Shown: one piece after another, positions 36,195 through 44,767 of the stretch | Numbering within the stretch: the first letter of the stretch is position 1 | Layout: each line of letters opens with the position of its first letter | Origin: UBA1765 sp045615885 | Lineage (GTDB): Bacteria > Fibrobacterota > Fibrobacteria > Fibrobacterales > Fibrobacteraceae | Length of the DNA stretch: 64,000 nucleotides | Direction: 5' to 3' | NCBI GenBank assembly: GCA_045615885.1 | Contig: JAZLFR010000049.1 | Coordinates: 1-64,000, forward strand | Program-made: the position numbers and the translations under genes | The notes under the pieces: generated by a model | Seen by the model: the letters and a program-made list of their open reading frames with translations, nothing else | What the model was told of the DNA's origin: nothing | The model's database searches: none

Positions 36195-36953
36195 TTAGAA
36201 GTTGATCTTAACATTTACATCGATTGTCATCGGAGTATCTTCGCCATAGTAGTCTTCGCCGAAGCCCATGCCGAAGGAAGCGTCAATGCCAATCATCTGG
36301 TTGATTGCATAGCCTGCACCGAGGGTAAGCCAAATGCCAATTTCACCGCTTTCATCAGACCCTGGAAGATCGTCGCCATCGTGAGTGTATTCGCCGAGGT
36401 GCATGTTGAAATCCAAACCAACGTACGGTGTCAACTGCGGCATAACAGCGAAGTCAAGTTCTGCACCAACATTGAGGTTCCACGGAGGAGAAACTTCGTC
36501 GTCACCTTCTGTAGCCATCCAGAGACCAGCTTCAGAACCGAGGCTGATCATTTCGTTGATTGGCATGGAATACTGCACACCGAAATGAAGACCAAGACCG
36601 TCATCAACGAGTTCTTCTTCGCCAATCGGAAGGTCAACATCAACGAAAGCATTCATAGCAGGCATAAACTGGTAGCGAGCCATGATTGTGAGGTTCTTAA
36701 GACCATCTGGACCATCGTTTCCATCATAGTCAGTGAAAATGGTGTACGGGAGAACCAAACCAAGTTCCAAATTAGAAATTACGGAATAGCGAGCGCCGGC
36801 ATAAAGATCCAAACCACTCCAGTCACCCTGCATGTTGTAATCCATGCCGACCTTAGCCTGGCCCTTACCTGCTTCGAGAACCGGGAACTTGTCCCAAGTT
36901 GCAAAGGAAGCAGATGCGATAAGTGCTGTTGCAAGAGCAATCTTCTTGAACAT
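36195..36953 (-). CDS. Outer-membrane beta-barrel protein, tandem paralogue 2
   Basis: This 252-residue exported barrel has the signal peptide MFKKIALATALIASASFA, then the same order of conserved pieces as paralogue 1 (ATWDKFPVLEAGKG, ARYSVISNLELGL, VDVDLPIGEEE). It ends NVKINF with a C-terminal Phe. AAGGAG lies shortly before the ATG. The acidic loops (DDGLGLHFG, EGDDEVSPP, DGDDLPGSDESGE) differ from those of paralogue 1. It has its own very good promoter and its own terminator, so it is a separate transcription unit despite the tandem arrangement. Confidence 0.86.
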   Translation of the reverse strand: MFKKIALATALIASASFATWDKFPVLEAGKGQAKVGMDYNMQGDWSGLDLYAGARYSVISNLELGLVLPYTIFTDYDGNDGPDGLKNLTIMARYQFMPAMNAFVDVDLPIGEEELVDDGLGLHFGVQYSMPINEMISLGSEAGLWMATEGDDEVSPPWNLNVGAELDFAVMPQLTPYVGLDFNMHLGEYTHDGDDLPGSDESGEIGIWLTLGAGYAINQMIGIDASFGMGFGEDYYGEDTPMTIDVNVKINF

Positions 36954-36990
36954 GTATATCTCCTTGTGAAAATATTAGTTGTCTGAGTAA

Positions 36991-37019
36991 AATATAAGAA
37001 ACATTCTTCTTGGTGTCAA
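36991..37019 (-). promoter_or_regulatory. Near-consensus sigma-70 promoter of outer-membrane protein gene 2
   Basis: On the minus strand, TTGACA (37014-37019) and TATATT (36991-36996) are separated by exactly 17 bp, with a leader of about 30 nt before the ATG. This is the best promoter match I saw in the window and suggests high constitutive expression. Confidence 0.75.
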
Positions 37020-37055
37020 GCGTTTTCCCAAAAACAGAACAACATTTAACTAATT

Positions 37056-37076
37056 GAAAATCAACAAGTTACGCAT
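37056..37076 (+). other. Second copy of the motif found upstream of dnaA
   Basis: It matches the 5702-5722 motif at 20 of 21 positions (TGAAAATCAACAA then GTTACGCA). It lies about 65 bp before the start codon of the MATE gene. Confidence 0.5.
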
Positions 37077-37139
37077 TTGCGACATTTTTCACGAAACCGT
37101 CTGTTTTTTTTCTTATATGAAATTGCTAAAATTGCGCCC

Positions 37140-38465
37140 ATGCAAGTAAAAGACCGCTCCCTTCTCAGCCTTTCATGGCCACTTTTCATCACTTTCGGCA
37201 TCGGCACCTGCCAGCCAATGATGGACAGCTGGTTCCTTTCCAGAACATCCGAAAGTGCCGCTGCCGGTGTTGGCGCCCTGATGCCCGTTCTCGGTGCGCT
37301 GTTCATGGCCATCCAGGCGTTTTCGCAGGCGGGGGCTAGCATCGCTTCGCAGTTCATAGGCGCAGAACGTCCAAAACAAGCTGGCACAACGCAGACGATG
37401 GTCCTTTTGGGTAGCCTTTTGCTAGGCATCGCCATAACGTTCCTTGTAATTCCATTGTCCAACAACATTGTCAGCTGGATGGGACTCAGCGGCAACGAAG
37501 CTTTTTTTGCGATTCAATTTTTGCAGGTAGTTTCTTTTGGCTTTGCATTTAGGTCTTTGCAAACTACCCTGACGGCCCTCATCGCGACTCATGGCCTAAC
37601 CACCTGGAATTTGCTTGGAAACATCATCACGATTATTTCCAACGCAATCATGAACGTGATATTCTTGAACGGCTACCTGGGACTCCCGAAAATGGGAGTG
37701 CGTGGCGTTGCCCTTGCAACGATGCTTTCCTGGTTGATTTCGACAGTCGTACTCTACATCATTTTGCGCTACAAAATCAATCACAAAATCAGAAGGACCG
37801 ATTTCAAGCGTTCCCGCGTAATACTCCCGGACTGGGTTCGAATCGGCTTCCCCGCGGCCGTAGAACCGGTAAGTTTCCAGTTCTTTCAGGTCGCACTTAC
37901 GGCAATCGTCGTTTCCCTCGGCGACCTTGCACTCAAGGCGAAAATCTTCAGCGCGAACTTTGCCATGCTCGCCGTGATTTTGAGCGTAGGCCTAAGCAGC
38001 GGCAACCAGATTCTGGTAGCTCACCTAGTCGGCGCGCACGACTTTAAAAAGGCGGACCGGCGCCTGCACCAAAGCCTTATCGCAGGGTGCGCAAGCAGCT
38101 TGATTGTTTCCATTATCGTAGCCTTGTGCGGCACACACTTGCTTTCGCTCTACACCGCAGACCCAGACATTCAGGCACTTGGCAGAATCTGCCTGTGGTG
38201 CGATGTCGCGCTCCAGCCGTTCAAGGCGGCAAACATGGTAATTACGGCAGCACTCCGCGCTTCCGGCGATTCCAAGTTCCCGGCCATTGTCGGCACTTCC
38301 ATGATGTGGACTCTTGGCCTTGGCACGGCACTGTTCCTGACATTTGGCATTCACCTAGGCCTTGCAGGCATCTGGCTAGGCATGGCTTCCGATGAATTCT
38401 ACCGCTCCATAGTCAACTACATTCGCTGGCGCAGCGGCAAGTGGCAAAAATACGCCGTCGTCTAA
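37140..38465 (+). CDS. MATE-family multidrug/Na+ efflux transporter
   Basis: This 441-residue inner-membrane protein has about 12 hydrophobic segments in two homologous halves. Family-like regions are QPMMDSWFLSR near the N-terminus, QAFSQAGASIASQFIGA, NAIMNVIFLNG, SSGNQILVAHLVGA, and ALRASGDSKFP in the second half. MATE proteins export cationic drugs or metabolites in exchange for H+ or Na+. I start at MQVKDRSLLSLSWPLF; an in-frame ATG 63 bp upstream would add a basic, unlikely leader. No strong ribosome binding site precedes either. It is convergent with the next gene, and the stop codons overlap. Confidence 0.88.
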   Translation: MQVKDRSLLSLSWPLFITFGIGTCQPMMDSWFLSRTSESAAAGVGALMPVLGALFMAIQAFSQAGASIASQFIGAERPKQAGTTQTMVLLGSLLLGIAITFLVIPLSNNIVSWMGLSGNEAFFAIQFLQVVSFGFAFRSLQTTLTALIATHGLTTWNLLGNIITIISNAIMNVIFLNGYLGLPKMGVRGVALATMLSWLISTVVLYIILRYKINHKIRRTDFKRSRVILPDWVRIGFPAAVEPVSFQFFQVALTAIVVSLGDLALKAKIFSANFAMLAVILSVGLSSGNQILVAHLVGAHDFKKADRRLHQSLIAGCASSLIVSIIVALCGTHLLSLYTADPDIQALGRICLWCDVALQPFKAANMVITAALRASGDSKFPAIVGTSMMWTLGLGTALFLTFGIHLGLAGIWLGMASDEFYRSIVNYIRWRSGKWQKYAVV

Positions 38466-38932
38466 AAATTTTCCAAATCGATTGACGATTTTTTCCCTAT
38501 TTTGGAAGCTTCACTGGGGAGCATTTCACCGGGCGAGGAGCGTTTTTCGTCCATGCGGTTTTGAATGTTTGGACTCTTAAAAGATTCAGCCTTTTTCAGT
38601 TCCGACAAACGTTCCTGCAAGCGGGCATCCCAAGCCTTAGCCGCATCGTCAAAATCGCCACGTGCCTGCAACATAAGTTCGCGCAGGTGCTCCAGTTCGA
38701 GCATCGTTTCGCGCTTCATGATCCAAAGTTCCTCTTCTTCCGGCATACGTTCCAGATTGAAGAGAATGTTCATGTAGCGTTTTTCAGCATCGGCAAAGGC
38801 TTTGTAAGTTTCCCTATAGACCATGTAGGAGTCTTCCGCCAAAGTCTGCTCCGCAGAATACTGACCACCGCATGCCACAAAAGCAAGGCTTGCAGCAAAA
38901 AGTAAAGAAATGCGCACGAAATGAAAATGCAT
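38462..38932 (-). CDS. Small lipoprotein with helical domain
   Basis: This 156-residue protein has a lipoprotein signal (lipobox FVAC, Cys21). A charged, probably coiled-coil body follows (about 30-120, ETYKAFADAEKRYMNILF...ELEHLRELMLQARGDFDDA), then a Lys/Ser-rich tail. The frame is open further upstream, but the signal peptide fixes MHFHFVRISLL as the start. It is the last of three successive lipoprotein genes on the minus strand and starts 28 bp after its neighbour. Family not recognised. Confidence 0.7.
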   Translation of the reverse strand: MHFHFVRISLLFAASLAFVACGGQYSAEQTLAEDSYMVYRETYKAFADAEKRYMNILFNLERMPEEEELWIMKRETMLELEHLRELMLQARGDFDDAAKAWDARLQERLSELKKAESFKSPNIQNRMDEKRSSPGEMLPSEASKIGKKSSIDLENF

Positions 38933-38960
38933 ATTTTTTAGCGGACGGAAAAATCCAGAA

Positions 38961-39884
38961 CTATTCTTCCGTTTTTTCAATGGTGTTGTAGAGGCGTTCG
39001 AGAGTGATGTTGCTCTGGAATGTTGCCGTGTCGCCGGTTGCCGGGTTGACCATGGTATGCACGCCCTGCTTGACTTCACGTTCCTGGCAAAGCACGCCAC
39101 CATTCGGTTCCAAAGCAACCTGGTAGGCGGTATGGTATTCTGCCTTCAGGCCCTTATTGTACTTTTGGTATTCTACCGGCACGATTCCACTATTTACATG
39201 CTGTTCCCAGATGTAGTACGGGAAGCTTTCCGTTTCTGTAAAATAGACTGTGTAGGTAAAGCAACGGCGCTTGTTCAAACGCTGGAAGCCTTCGGCAACA
39301 ACGGAGTCGATGCCAATCAACGCAAAGTTCAAGCGGTTCTGCGCCTTGAGCTGCTCCGTGATGTTTGCATATTCCGGGTACGGGCCACCGGTAAGCAAGT
39401 GAGTCATTTCAAAGCGGTGCTTTTCGGCACGCACCAGATGTTTTGCATAGTCCGGGTTCTTGAGCTGGGAACTCCAACGCTTGGGCATAGGCAATGCATC
39501 TACGAGGGAGTCATACTTGTCGAGGCCCTTGATTTCTACAACCTCACGGTCAATGCCCTTGACTTCAACGGAACCAATGCGCCATGCAAGTTCAGAAGGC
39601 AAATAATTTTTTAGGTAACCGCGGGACTTATCGATTTCGTAGTTGCGCTTGACCTTGGAAGTATCGCCAGATGATGAAAATTCAACATTCATGTAGGTAC
39701 CGGTTATGGTACCCATGCGTTCAATGCCTTCGAGGTCAATCGTTGCGTAATAGCCTTCGGAATAAAGTTCAAGCTGCACGGGCTTGTCGACTTTGTACGA
39801 AAAAACTGTATCCGGATTGCTACCGCAACCAACCAAGGCGCTAGCCGCAAGGCCTGCAAATGCTGCAAAAATTTTCTTGTTCAT
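38961..39884 (-). CDS. Lipoprotein of unknown function
   Basis: This 307-residue protein has a lipoprotein signal (LVGC, Cys20). The remainder is soluble, with mixed strands and helices and no family I recognise. Its ATG overlaps the stop of the upstream lipoprotein gene (TAATG), so the two are translationally coupled. Likely anchored in the outer membrane facing the periplasm. Confidence 0.72.
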   Translation of the reverse strand: MNKKIFAAFAGLAASALVGCGSNPDTVFSYKVDKPVQLELYSEGYYATIDLEGIERMGTITGTYMNVEFSSSGDTSKVKRNYEIDKSRGYLKNYLPSELAWRIGSVEVKGIDREVVEIKGLDKYDSLVDALPMPKRWSSQLKNPDYAKHLVRAEKHRFEMTHLLTGGPYPEYANITEQLKAQNRLNFALIGIDSVVAEGFQRLNKRRCFTYTVYFTETESFPYYIWEQHVNSGIVPVEYQKYNKGLKAEYHTAYQVALEPNGGVLCQEREVKQGVHTMVNPATGDTATFQSNITLERLYNTIEKTEE

Positions 39885-40300
39885 TACTTATCCGATACGA
39901 GTTGAATTTGGCGTTCCGCAATTATGCGTTCCCCTGTAGAAAAGCGAAGCGTTACGGTCTGCGATTCACGAGAATGGAAGAAATCCTTTGCCGTCATTTC
40001 TGCCCCATTCTTTTTGCCCTGCACTGTATAGCGTCCCATTTTGGAATTGACAACCGTTACATGGGAATAGCGGACTTTGCCCTTGCCATCAATGAATTCG
40101 CACTTGAGGGAATCAAAGTCAAAATTCTTGCCGTAATCGAGCTGCACGACAAACGGTTTCCAGGATGCAAGTTCGCTGCTCGTGTCTGCGACAACCTGGT
40201 TCACGGCATTCCATTCGTGACCGGCAATAATACTCGGTTCCTTTTCGCTGCAGGCGACAAACAAAGCCATAGCGATGCATGCCAAGAAAATCTTTTTCAT
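39884..40300 (-). CDS. Short lipoprotein of unknown function
   Basis: This 138-residue protein has signal MKKIFLACIAMALFVAC (Cys17), then a beta-rich domain (PFVVQLDYGKNFDFDSLKCEF, KGKVRYSHVTVVNSKMGRY) that could be a small Ig-like or GOLD-type sandwich. The longer frame begins at a GTG two codons upstream, but GGAG is five bases from the ATG at 40300, so I use that. It follows the methyltransferase gene by 35 bp. Confidence 0.7.
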   Translation of the reverse strand: MKKIFLACIAMALFVACSEKEPSIIAGHEWNAVNQVVADTSSELASWKPFVVQLDYGKNFDFDSLKCEFIDGKGKVRYSHVTVVNSKMGRYTVQGKKNGAEMTAKDFFHSRESQTVTLRFSTGERIIAERQIQLVSDK

Positions 40301-40335
40301 ATACACTCCAAATTTATCGTAGCTAAAATAGAAAT

Positions 40336-41580
40336 TTATGGGCGGGCAAGAACACAGAACATTTCCAAATGCGGGGTCTGCGGGTAAAACGCAAAGCCCT
40401 CAGCGCGTTTCATGACGAATCCGGCGCTGGCAAGTTTTGCATAGTCGCGGGCAAGAGTCACCGGATCACAGGAAACATAAATCAGGCGGTTCACGGAACT
40501 CAGCACAATAGCTTCGAGCGCTGTAGGCGGAAGCCCTGTGCGCGGTGGATCCACAATGAGGGTCGCAGGCACATTCACGACATGTGCAGCAAGCCATTCT
40601 TCGGCAGGAGCCGCCACATTTTCGCACGAGGCGACTTTAGACAAATTAATTTCTGCATGTTTCAGGCAGCGCGGTTCGCGTTCTACAGTTGTAACACGCT
40701 TGAACTTATCTTGTAAAAGTGCAGCAAAGAATCCAACGCCACTGAACAGGTCGATCAGCCATTCATCGCTAGCCTCGCCACTTGCAATGCCTTCATCTAC
40801 AGCAATCCGCACGGCATCTACAAGTTCCGGCAAAAGTCCAAGATTGCTCTGGAAAAACACGGACGCGTCCATCGAAATCTGCTTGCCGCAGACCGGCACA
40901 AGATTCTTCGAACAAGTTTCGAACTCGTCGTCTGACATTCCTTTGTAGTAGTAGCAGACTTTTCCATTGCCGTTGTCAAAAACATTCAATTCCTGAATGC
41001 GTTTTTCTGCACAGATTGCCTTGACGGGGCCTTGCAAGAACGCATTGATGGCAGGGCTCAGCACCGGGCAATTTTCAAACGGAATCACCTGGTTCGATTC
41101 CTGTTCCCGGAAGGCAAAACCCTTTGCATTGCAGACGACCCTTGCTCGATTGCGGTAGCCCCACGGGGAACCGACATGAATTTTGAAGTCGGCAGGGAGT
41201 TCCTGTTTTGCGATGCGTTTAAAATTGTCGCGTTCCACCTGCGCCAAATATTTTGCCTGAGCTTCGCTAGACAAATGCTGCAAGCTACAGCCGCCGCAAC
41301 GGCCATAGAGGGCACACCTCGGTTGCACACGGACCTCGCTAGCTTCCAAAACATCGACTACCGAGCCACGAGTGAAATCCTTCTTGTTCACCGAAAGCTT
41401 AACTCTGCAAAGTTCCCCGGGCAAAGCCCCTGCCACAAAACACACACGCCCATCGGGCAGTCGGGCAAGGCCTTCGCCTCCCTGCACCATTTTTTCGATG
41501 CGAAGTTCGTACAGTGCCGCTGGAGCAGTCACATTCAAGCGTTTTGGCGCTGCATATTTTTGCTTAAATCTTTTGTTCAT
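40336..41580 (-). CDS. 23S rRNA (uracil-5-)-methyltransferase, RlmD/RumA-like
   Basis: The 414 residues have an N-terminal TRAM domain (about 22-80) and then an iron-sulphur cluster motif with Cys89, Cys95 and Cys98 (CALYGRCGGC) and a fourth Cys near 170 (FENCP). The C-terminal SAM-dependent domain has DLFSGVGFFA (motif I), VDPPRTGL, and the catalytic-Cys segment YVSCDPVTLARD. This matches the TrmA/RumA family that methylates uridine in 23S rRNA or tRNA; RlmD (U1939) is the likeliest but not certain. Its ATG abuts the stop of the ABC gene. Confidence 0.88.
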   Translation of the reverse strand: MNKRFKQKYAAPKRLNVTAPAALYELRIEKMVQGGEGLARLPDGRVCFVAGALPGELCRVKLSVNKKDFTRGSVVDVLEASEVRVQPRCALYGRCGGCSLQHLSSEAQAKYLAQVERDNFKRIAKQELPADFKIHVGSPWGYRNRARVVCNAKGFAFREQESNQVIPFENCPVLSPAINAFLQGPVKAICAEKRIQELNVFDNGNGKVCYYYKGMSDDEFETCSKNLVPVCGKQISMDASVFFQSNLGLLPELVDAVRIAVDEGIASGEASDEWLIDLFSGVGFFAALLQDKFKRVTTVEREPRCLKHAEINLSKVASCENVAAPAEEWLAAHVVNVPATLIVDPPRTGLPPTALEAIVLSSVNRLIYVSCDPVTLARDYAKLASAGFVMKRAEGFAFYPQTPHLEMFCVLARP

Positions 41581-42366
41581 CTAAAAAGCTATTCTAGGGA
41601 CACTTGCAAGAAGTTTTTTCGTATAGTCGTCTTGCGGTTTTGCAAGGATGTCTGCAGTAACACCCTGTTCGCGCACCTTGCCGCCAAACATGACGAGCAC
41701 ACGGTCGCTGAGCACGCGAACCACCTGGATATCGTGGCTAATAAAAATCATGGCAAGTTGCAGTTCCCGGCGAAGCTCATCAAGCAAATGCAACACCTGG
41801 GCCTGCACAGAAACATCGAGGGCGCTAGTCACTTCGTCGCAAATCAGCACCTTCGGCTGCATCATGAGAGCGCGGGCAATGCCAATGCGCTGGCGCTGCC
41901 CTCCGGAAAATTCATGCGGGTATTTTTCGAGTGCATTTTGCGGGAGCCCAACTTGCGAAAGTACCTTCTTTGCACGCGCATCGCGCTCTGCGGCAGGAAC
42001 TTTTTTGTAATAAAGCGGGTATGTCAAAATTTCTTGGATGGTATGTCGCGGGTTCAAACTGGAATACGGATCCTGGAAAATCATCTGAACCAGTTCACGA
42101 TTCTTTTCCCAGGCCTTGGCAGATTGCACATCGACAGAAGAGCCGTTCAGCAGCAATTCGCCGCGGGTCCAGGGCACAAGTCCAACGAGAGCCTGAGCTA
42201 GAGTAGATTTGCCGCAACCGGACTCACCCACAATTGCAAGGATTTCACCGGCGTCGAGCGAAAACGACACTCCGGAAACGGCTTCCACATAGTTCAGAGT
42301 ACGCGAAAAAACGCCCCCGCGAATGGGATAGCGAATGCAAGCGTCTTTGACTTCGAGCAGAGCCAT
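41581..42366 (-). CDS. OppF/DppF-type ABC transporter ATP-binding protein, orphan
   Basis: This 261-residue ATPase has Walker A GESGCGKST (about 47-55), signature FSGGQRQRIGIARAL, Walker B VLICDEVTSALD and switch His in ISHD. The QDPYSSLNPR segment after the Q-loop and the C-terminal zone are typical of oligopeptide (Opp/Dpp) ATPases. No permease, OppD or binding-protein gene adjoins it, which is unusual. It lies between xseB and the methyltransferase in a tight operon, so it may serve a transporter encoded elsewhere. Confidence 0.88.
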   Translation of the reverse strand: MALLEVKDACIRYPIRGGVFSRTLNYVEAVSGVSFSLDAGEILAIVGESGCGKSTLAQALVGLVPWTRGELLLNGSSVDVQSAKAWEKNRELVQMIFQDPYSSLNPRHTIQEILTYPLYYKKVPAAERDARAKKVLSQVGLPQNALEKYPHEFSGGQRQRIGIARALMMQPKVLICDEVTSALDVSVQAQVLHLLDELRRELQLAMIFISHDIQVVRVLSDRVLVMFGGKVREQGVTADILAKPQDDYTKKLLASVPRIAF

Positions 42367-42367
42367 T

Positions 42368-42586
42368 CTAGCCTTCGGAATCGAGCTCGCCGTTCAAAGA
42401 ATTCAAGGCTTCCTGAACATTCTTTTCGGTTTCAATCAAAATCTGGCGGCAACGGCGCAAAAGTACTGCAGCTTCCTGCACCTGTGTTGCAAGTTCGTCA
42501 ATGCCCATGTCGGAATGGTCGATTTTGGTAAGAATCTCTTCCAAACGCTCCATTGCGTTTTTATATTCCATATTGCTTTCACTCAT
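42368..42586 (-). CDS. xseB: Exodeoxyribonuclease VII small subunit
   Basis: This 72-residue helical protein has the XseB pattern (AMERLEEILTKIDHSDMGIDEL...AAVLLRRCRQILIETEKNVQEALN). It binds several copies per XseA to form the single-strand exonuclease. XseA is not in the window. The frame is open further upstream, but the family begins near MSESNMEYKN, so I start at 42586. No strong ribosome binding site is seen. A TATATT lies only about 8 nt before this ATG, so the message may be nearly leaderless. It is divergent from the plus-strand lipoprotein operon with only about 28 bp between start codons. Confidence 0.85.
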   Translation of the reverse strand: MSESNMEYKNAMERLEEILTKIDHSDMGIDELATQVQEAAVLLRRCRQILIETEKNVQEALNSLNGELDSEG

Positions 42587-42614
42587 AACCCAGAATATAG
42601 CTACATTTGTTTTA

Positions 42615-43310
42615 ATGCCTTTTTGCAAAGTAACAAATTCCACCTCTTTTTCAAAGATTTACGCACTGACAATTTGCGGACTGTTTGGAATTTTACTTTT
42701 CTGCATTTACGGCTGCCTTGACGTACCCAGTTCCTACGAACAGGGCTACATGCTGCAATCTGCAGAGATTCTACTGATCCACAACGAAAATGAAACAGGA
42801 ATCCTGCAAGTCCCTGCAAACGAGACTTTCAAGCTCAAGGCAAAAGTAACGCCCCAGTCGCTTGAACCTGATCTTGTCTTTTCATGGTTTTCAAATGGCA
42901 ATGAGATTGCTCGCGGGGCCATATACGAATACACAAAAAGCAGCGCCATACCAGACAGCATAGAAATACATGATGCTGCCAAAAATTCAATCGGCATGGC
43001 ATTCCAAGTTATCCAAAATTCTGCCCCCATTTTTGAAAAGCTCATTGAGCCACAAAACGGGGACACCCTAAAAGGGCTCAAGAACGCGTCCTACAAATTT
43101 TCTTGGCTAGCAAGCGACCCTGACAACGACTCTCTGACATACATTCTCGAAATTGATGGCAAGCCTTACCCCACCGGCCTTTGGAACTCCGTTTACCAAG
43201 GCAACATTGCCTACGGAACGCATTCTCTGCGCATTATCGTGAACGACAATTTCAACAACAGCGACACTTCTTCTACAAGTACATTCTTTGTATGGTTGGA
43301 GGACGAATAA
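42615..43310 (+). CDS. Lipoprotein with Ig/cadherin-like segment, first gene of envelope operon
   Basis: This 231-residue protein has a signal with a fairly long basic leader, then ILLFCIYGC (lipobox, Cys34). The domain at about 70-130 has Ig-like strands (NETFKLKAKVTPQSLEPDLVFSW). A second domain carries the SDPDNDSLTYILEIDG motif of cadherin/FN3-like domains. No ribosome binding site is obvious, and the longer frame overlaps xseB entirely, so I chose 42615 on the signal peptide. The stop overlaps the next ATG (TAATG). Family not recognised. Confidence 0.72.
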   Translation: MPFCKVTNSTSFSKIYALTICGLFGILLFCIYGCLDVPSSYEQGYMLQSAEILLIHNENETGILQVPANETFKLKAKVTPQSLEPDLVFSWFSNGNEIARGAIYEYTKSSAIPDSIEIHDAAKNSIGMAFQVIQNSAPIFEKLIEPQNGDTLKGLKNASYKFSWLASDPDNDSLTYILEIDGKPYPTGLWNSVYQGNIAYGTHSLRIIVNDNFNNSDTSSTSTFFVWLEDE

Positions 43311-44767
43311 TGTTTTTGAAATTTGCAATCATTGGCCTTGCTGTACTGCTATTATCTTGCAGCCGCGGTGACAATTACATAGCCGACACAGAAAGCGAGC
43401 TCATTAAAATCGATGCTTTTATAGGAATTGCAGGAAGTCAAAGCAAAGATACCACTGTCAGCGTTTTAGACACCATCTACCTGAACGGCTACGCCTCCGC
43501 CCAAAACTCGCTAAAACTGAAATCCTATTACTGGGAAAGCCAGGGGGAAGTTATACATTCGGAATATTTATTGAAGGTTTCTTTCGATTCCCCCGGAACT
43601 TACCATCCTGTATTCAATATTGTTGATTTCTATGGAGACACGCTTTCCGATACGCTCCATATAAAAGCGGTTACACCTCCCTTGCTAGATACCATCAACA
43701 TAATTCCTGCAAAAAATACGGCGCGGTACCCTGTCGAAAACGCAAAATTTTCATGGGCCTTCACAAAGTGCGAAGAAGAAACCTTATTCCATTTTTCACT
43801 GCACTGCGGCGAACAAAAAATCACAGATACCATTTTGCGAGCCCCATATTTTTTACTTGAAAAAAATCTGCCCGAATTGGAACGGTGCCTTTGGACTGTA
43901 GAAAGCTACAGTGTTTCTGGAGTTGCAGGCAACTCCTTCCAGGCCAATTTCAATACCATGGGGCCAAAGGGGTTCGCTCGCATTTCGGGAACGCTGCTCA
44001 ATGCAAGCACCTTGCCCGAAGGCGTTGTAGTAACATTATCTCACAACGATGCTGTAGACACACTCACCCTTGCAAACGCAAAGTTTGAATCTGGCATAAT
44101 CCCCATCGGCGACTATGTACTAAAAGCAGACTTATCTAAATACTCGGACTATGGAACCTCATCCATTTCTGTCAAGCTCAAAGAAGGTGAATTCTTCAAA
44201 GCCACCCTGGAACTTGTCGACAACGTCGCCCCAACATTCCCTGAAAATCTAAAAGACACTCTTCCCTACTCATCGACACTACGAATTCCGTTCACAAACC
44301 GCGGCTTGCCATTGTCTCTTGGCACAAAGGAAATCTACCTGGACAACGAGCCTTTGGAAAGCGTCATGCAAAATGACACATTAATTCTCGATTTGCCGGA
44401 ATACAATCTACCTCTCTGCAAAGTGTTGAAAATAAAAGTAGCTGACGCCGCTGCAAACAGCACATCCAAAAAGTTTTTTCTCTGCCCACAAAGCCCCTGG
44501 GCAGAAATTCCGGCAGATACGACAGTTTCAATTTCTCAACAGCTATCGTTATTCTACCACGAAAAGAATCCATACGGTTTAACAGCCACTAAAATTCTAT
44601 GGTATAGCGGGGATCAAACCCTTTGGCAACTTTTAGATGACGGCAGCGCCTTCGCCGGTCTGAACGCATCCGTATTCGGTCTCGGGTCACACAAAATTTT
44701 TGTCAAGACCTTCTACACCAACGGGCTGGAAGTTATCTCATTCTTTAACCTGGAGATAACGGAATGA
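43310..44767 (+). CDS. Lipoprotein with FN3- and carboxypeptidase-regulatory-like domains
   Basis: This 485-residue protein starts MFLKFAIIGLAVLLLSC (lipobox, Cys17) with GGAGG upstream. It contains Ig/PKD-like (about 30-110) and FN3-like (about 125-200) segments. The segment around 220-295 (GFARISGTLLNASTLPEGVVVTL...IPIGDYVLKADL) resembles carboxypeptidase regulatory-like folds. It overlaps the upstream gene by one base and the downstream gene by 4 bp. No catalytic motif is seen. It is probably an outer-membrane-anchored, surface or periplasmic structural protein. Confidence 0.75.
   Translation: MFLKFAIIGLAVLLLSCSRGDNYIADTESELIKIDAFIGIAGSQSKDTTVSVLDTIYLNGYASAQNSLKLKSYYWESQGEVIHSEYLLKVSFDSPGTYHPVFNIVDFYGDTLSDTLHIKAVTPPLLDTINIIPAKNTARYPVENAKFSWAFTKCEEETLFHFSLHCGEQKITDTILRAPYFLLEKNLPELERCLWTVESYSVSGVAGNSFQANFNTMGPKGFARISGTLLNASTLPEGVVVTLSHNDAVDTLTLANAKFESGIIPIGDYVLKADLSKYSDYGTSSISVKLKEGEFFKATLELVDNVAPTFPENLKDTLPYSSTLRIPFTNRGLPLSLGTKEIYLDNEPLESVMQNDTLILDLPEYNLPLCKVLKIKVADAAANSTSKKFFLCPQSPWAEIPADTTVSISQQLSLFYHEKNPYGLTATKILWYSGDQTLWQLLDDGSAFAGLNASVFGLGSHKIFVKTFYTNGLEVISFFNLEITE

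Noticed and set aside
37825..37850. TGGGTTCGAATC resembling a tRNA T-arm
   Set aside because: It lies inside the MATE coding sequence and no D- or anticodon arm can be drawn around it.
42501..42614. N-terminal extension of the first envelope-operon lipoprotein
   Set aside because: It would overlap xseB completely and put the lipoprotein signal more than 70 residues into the protein.
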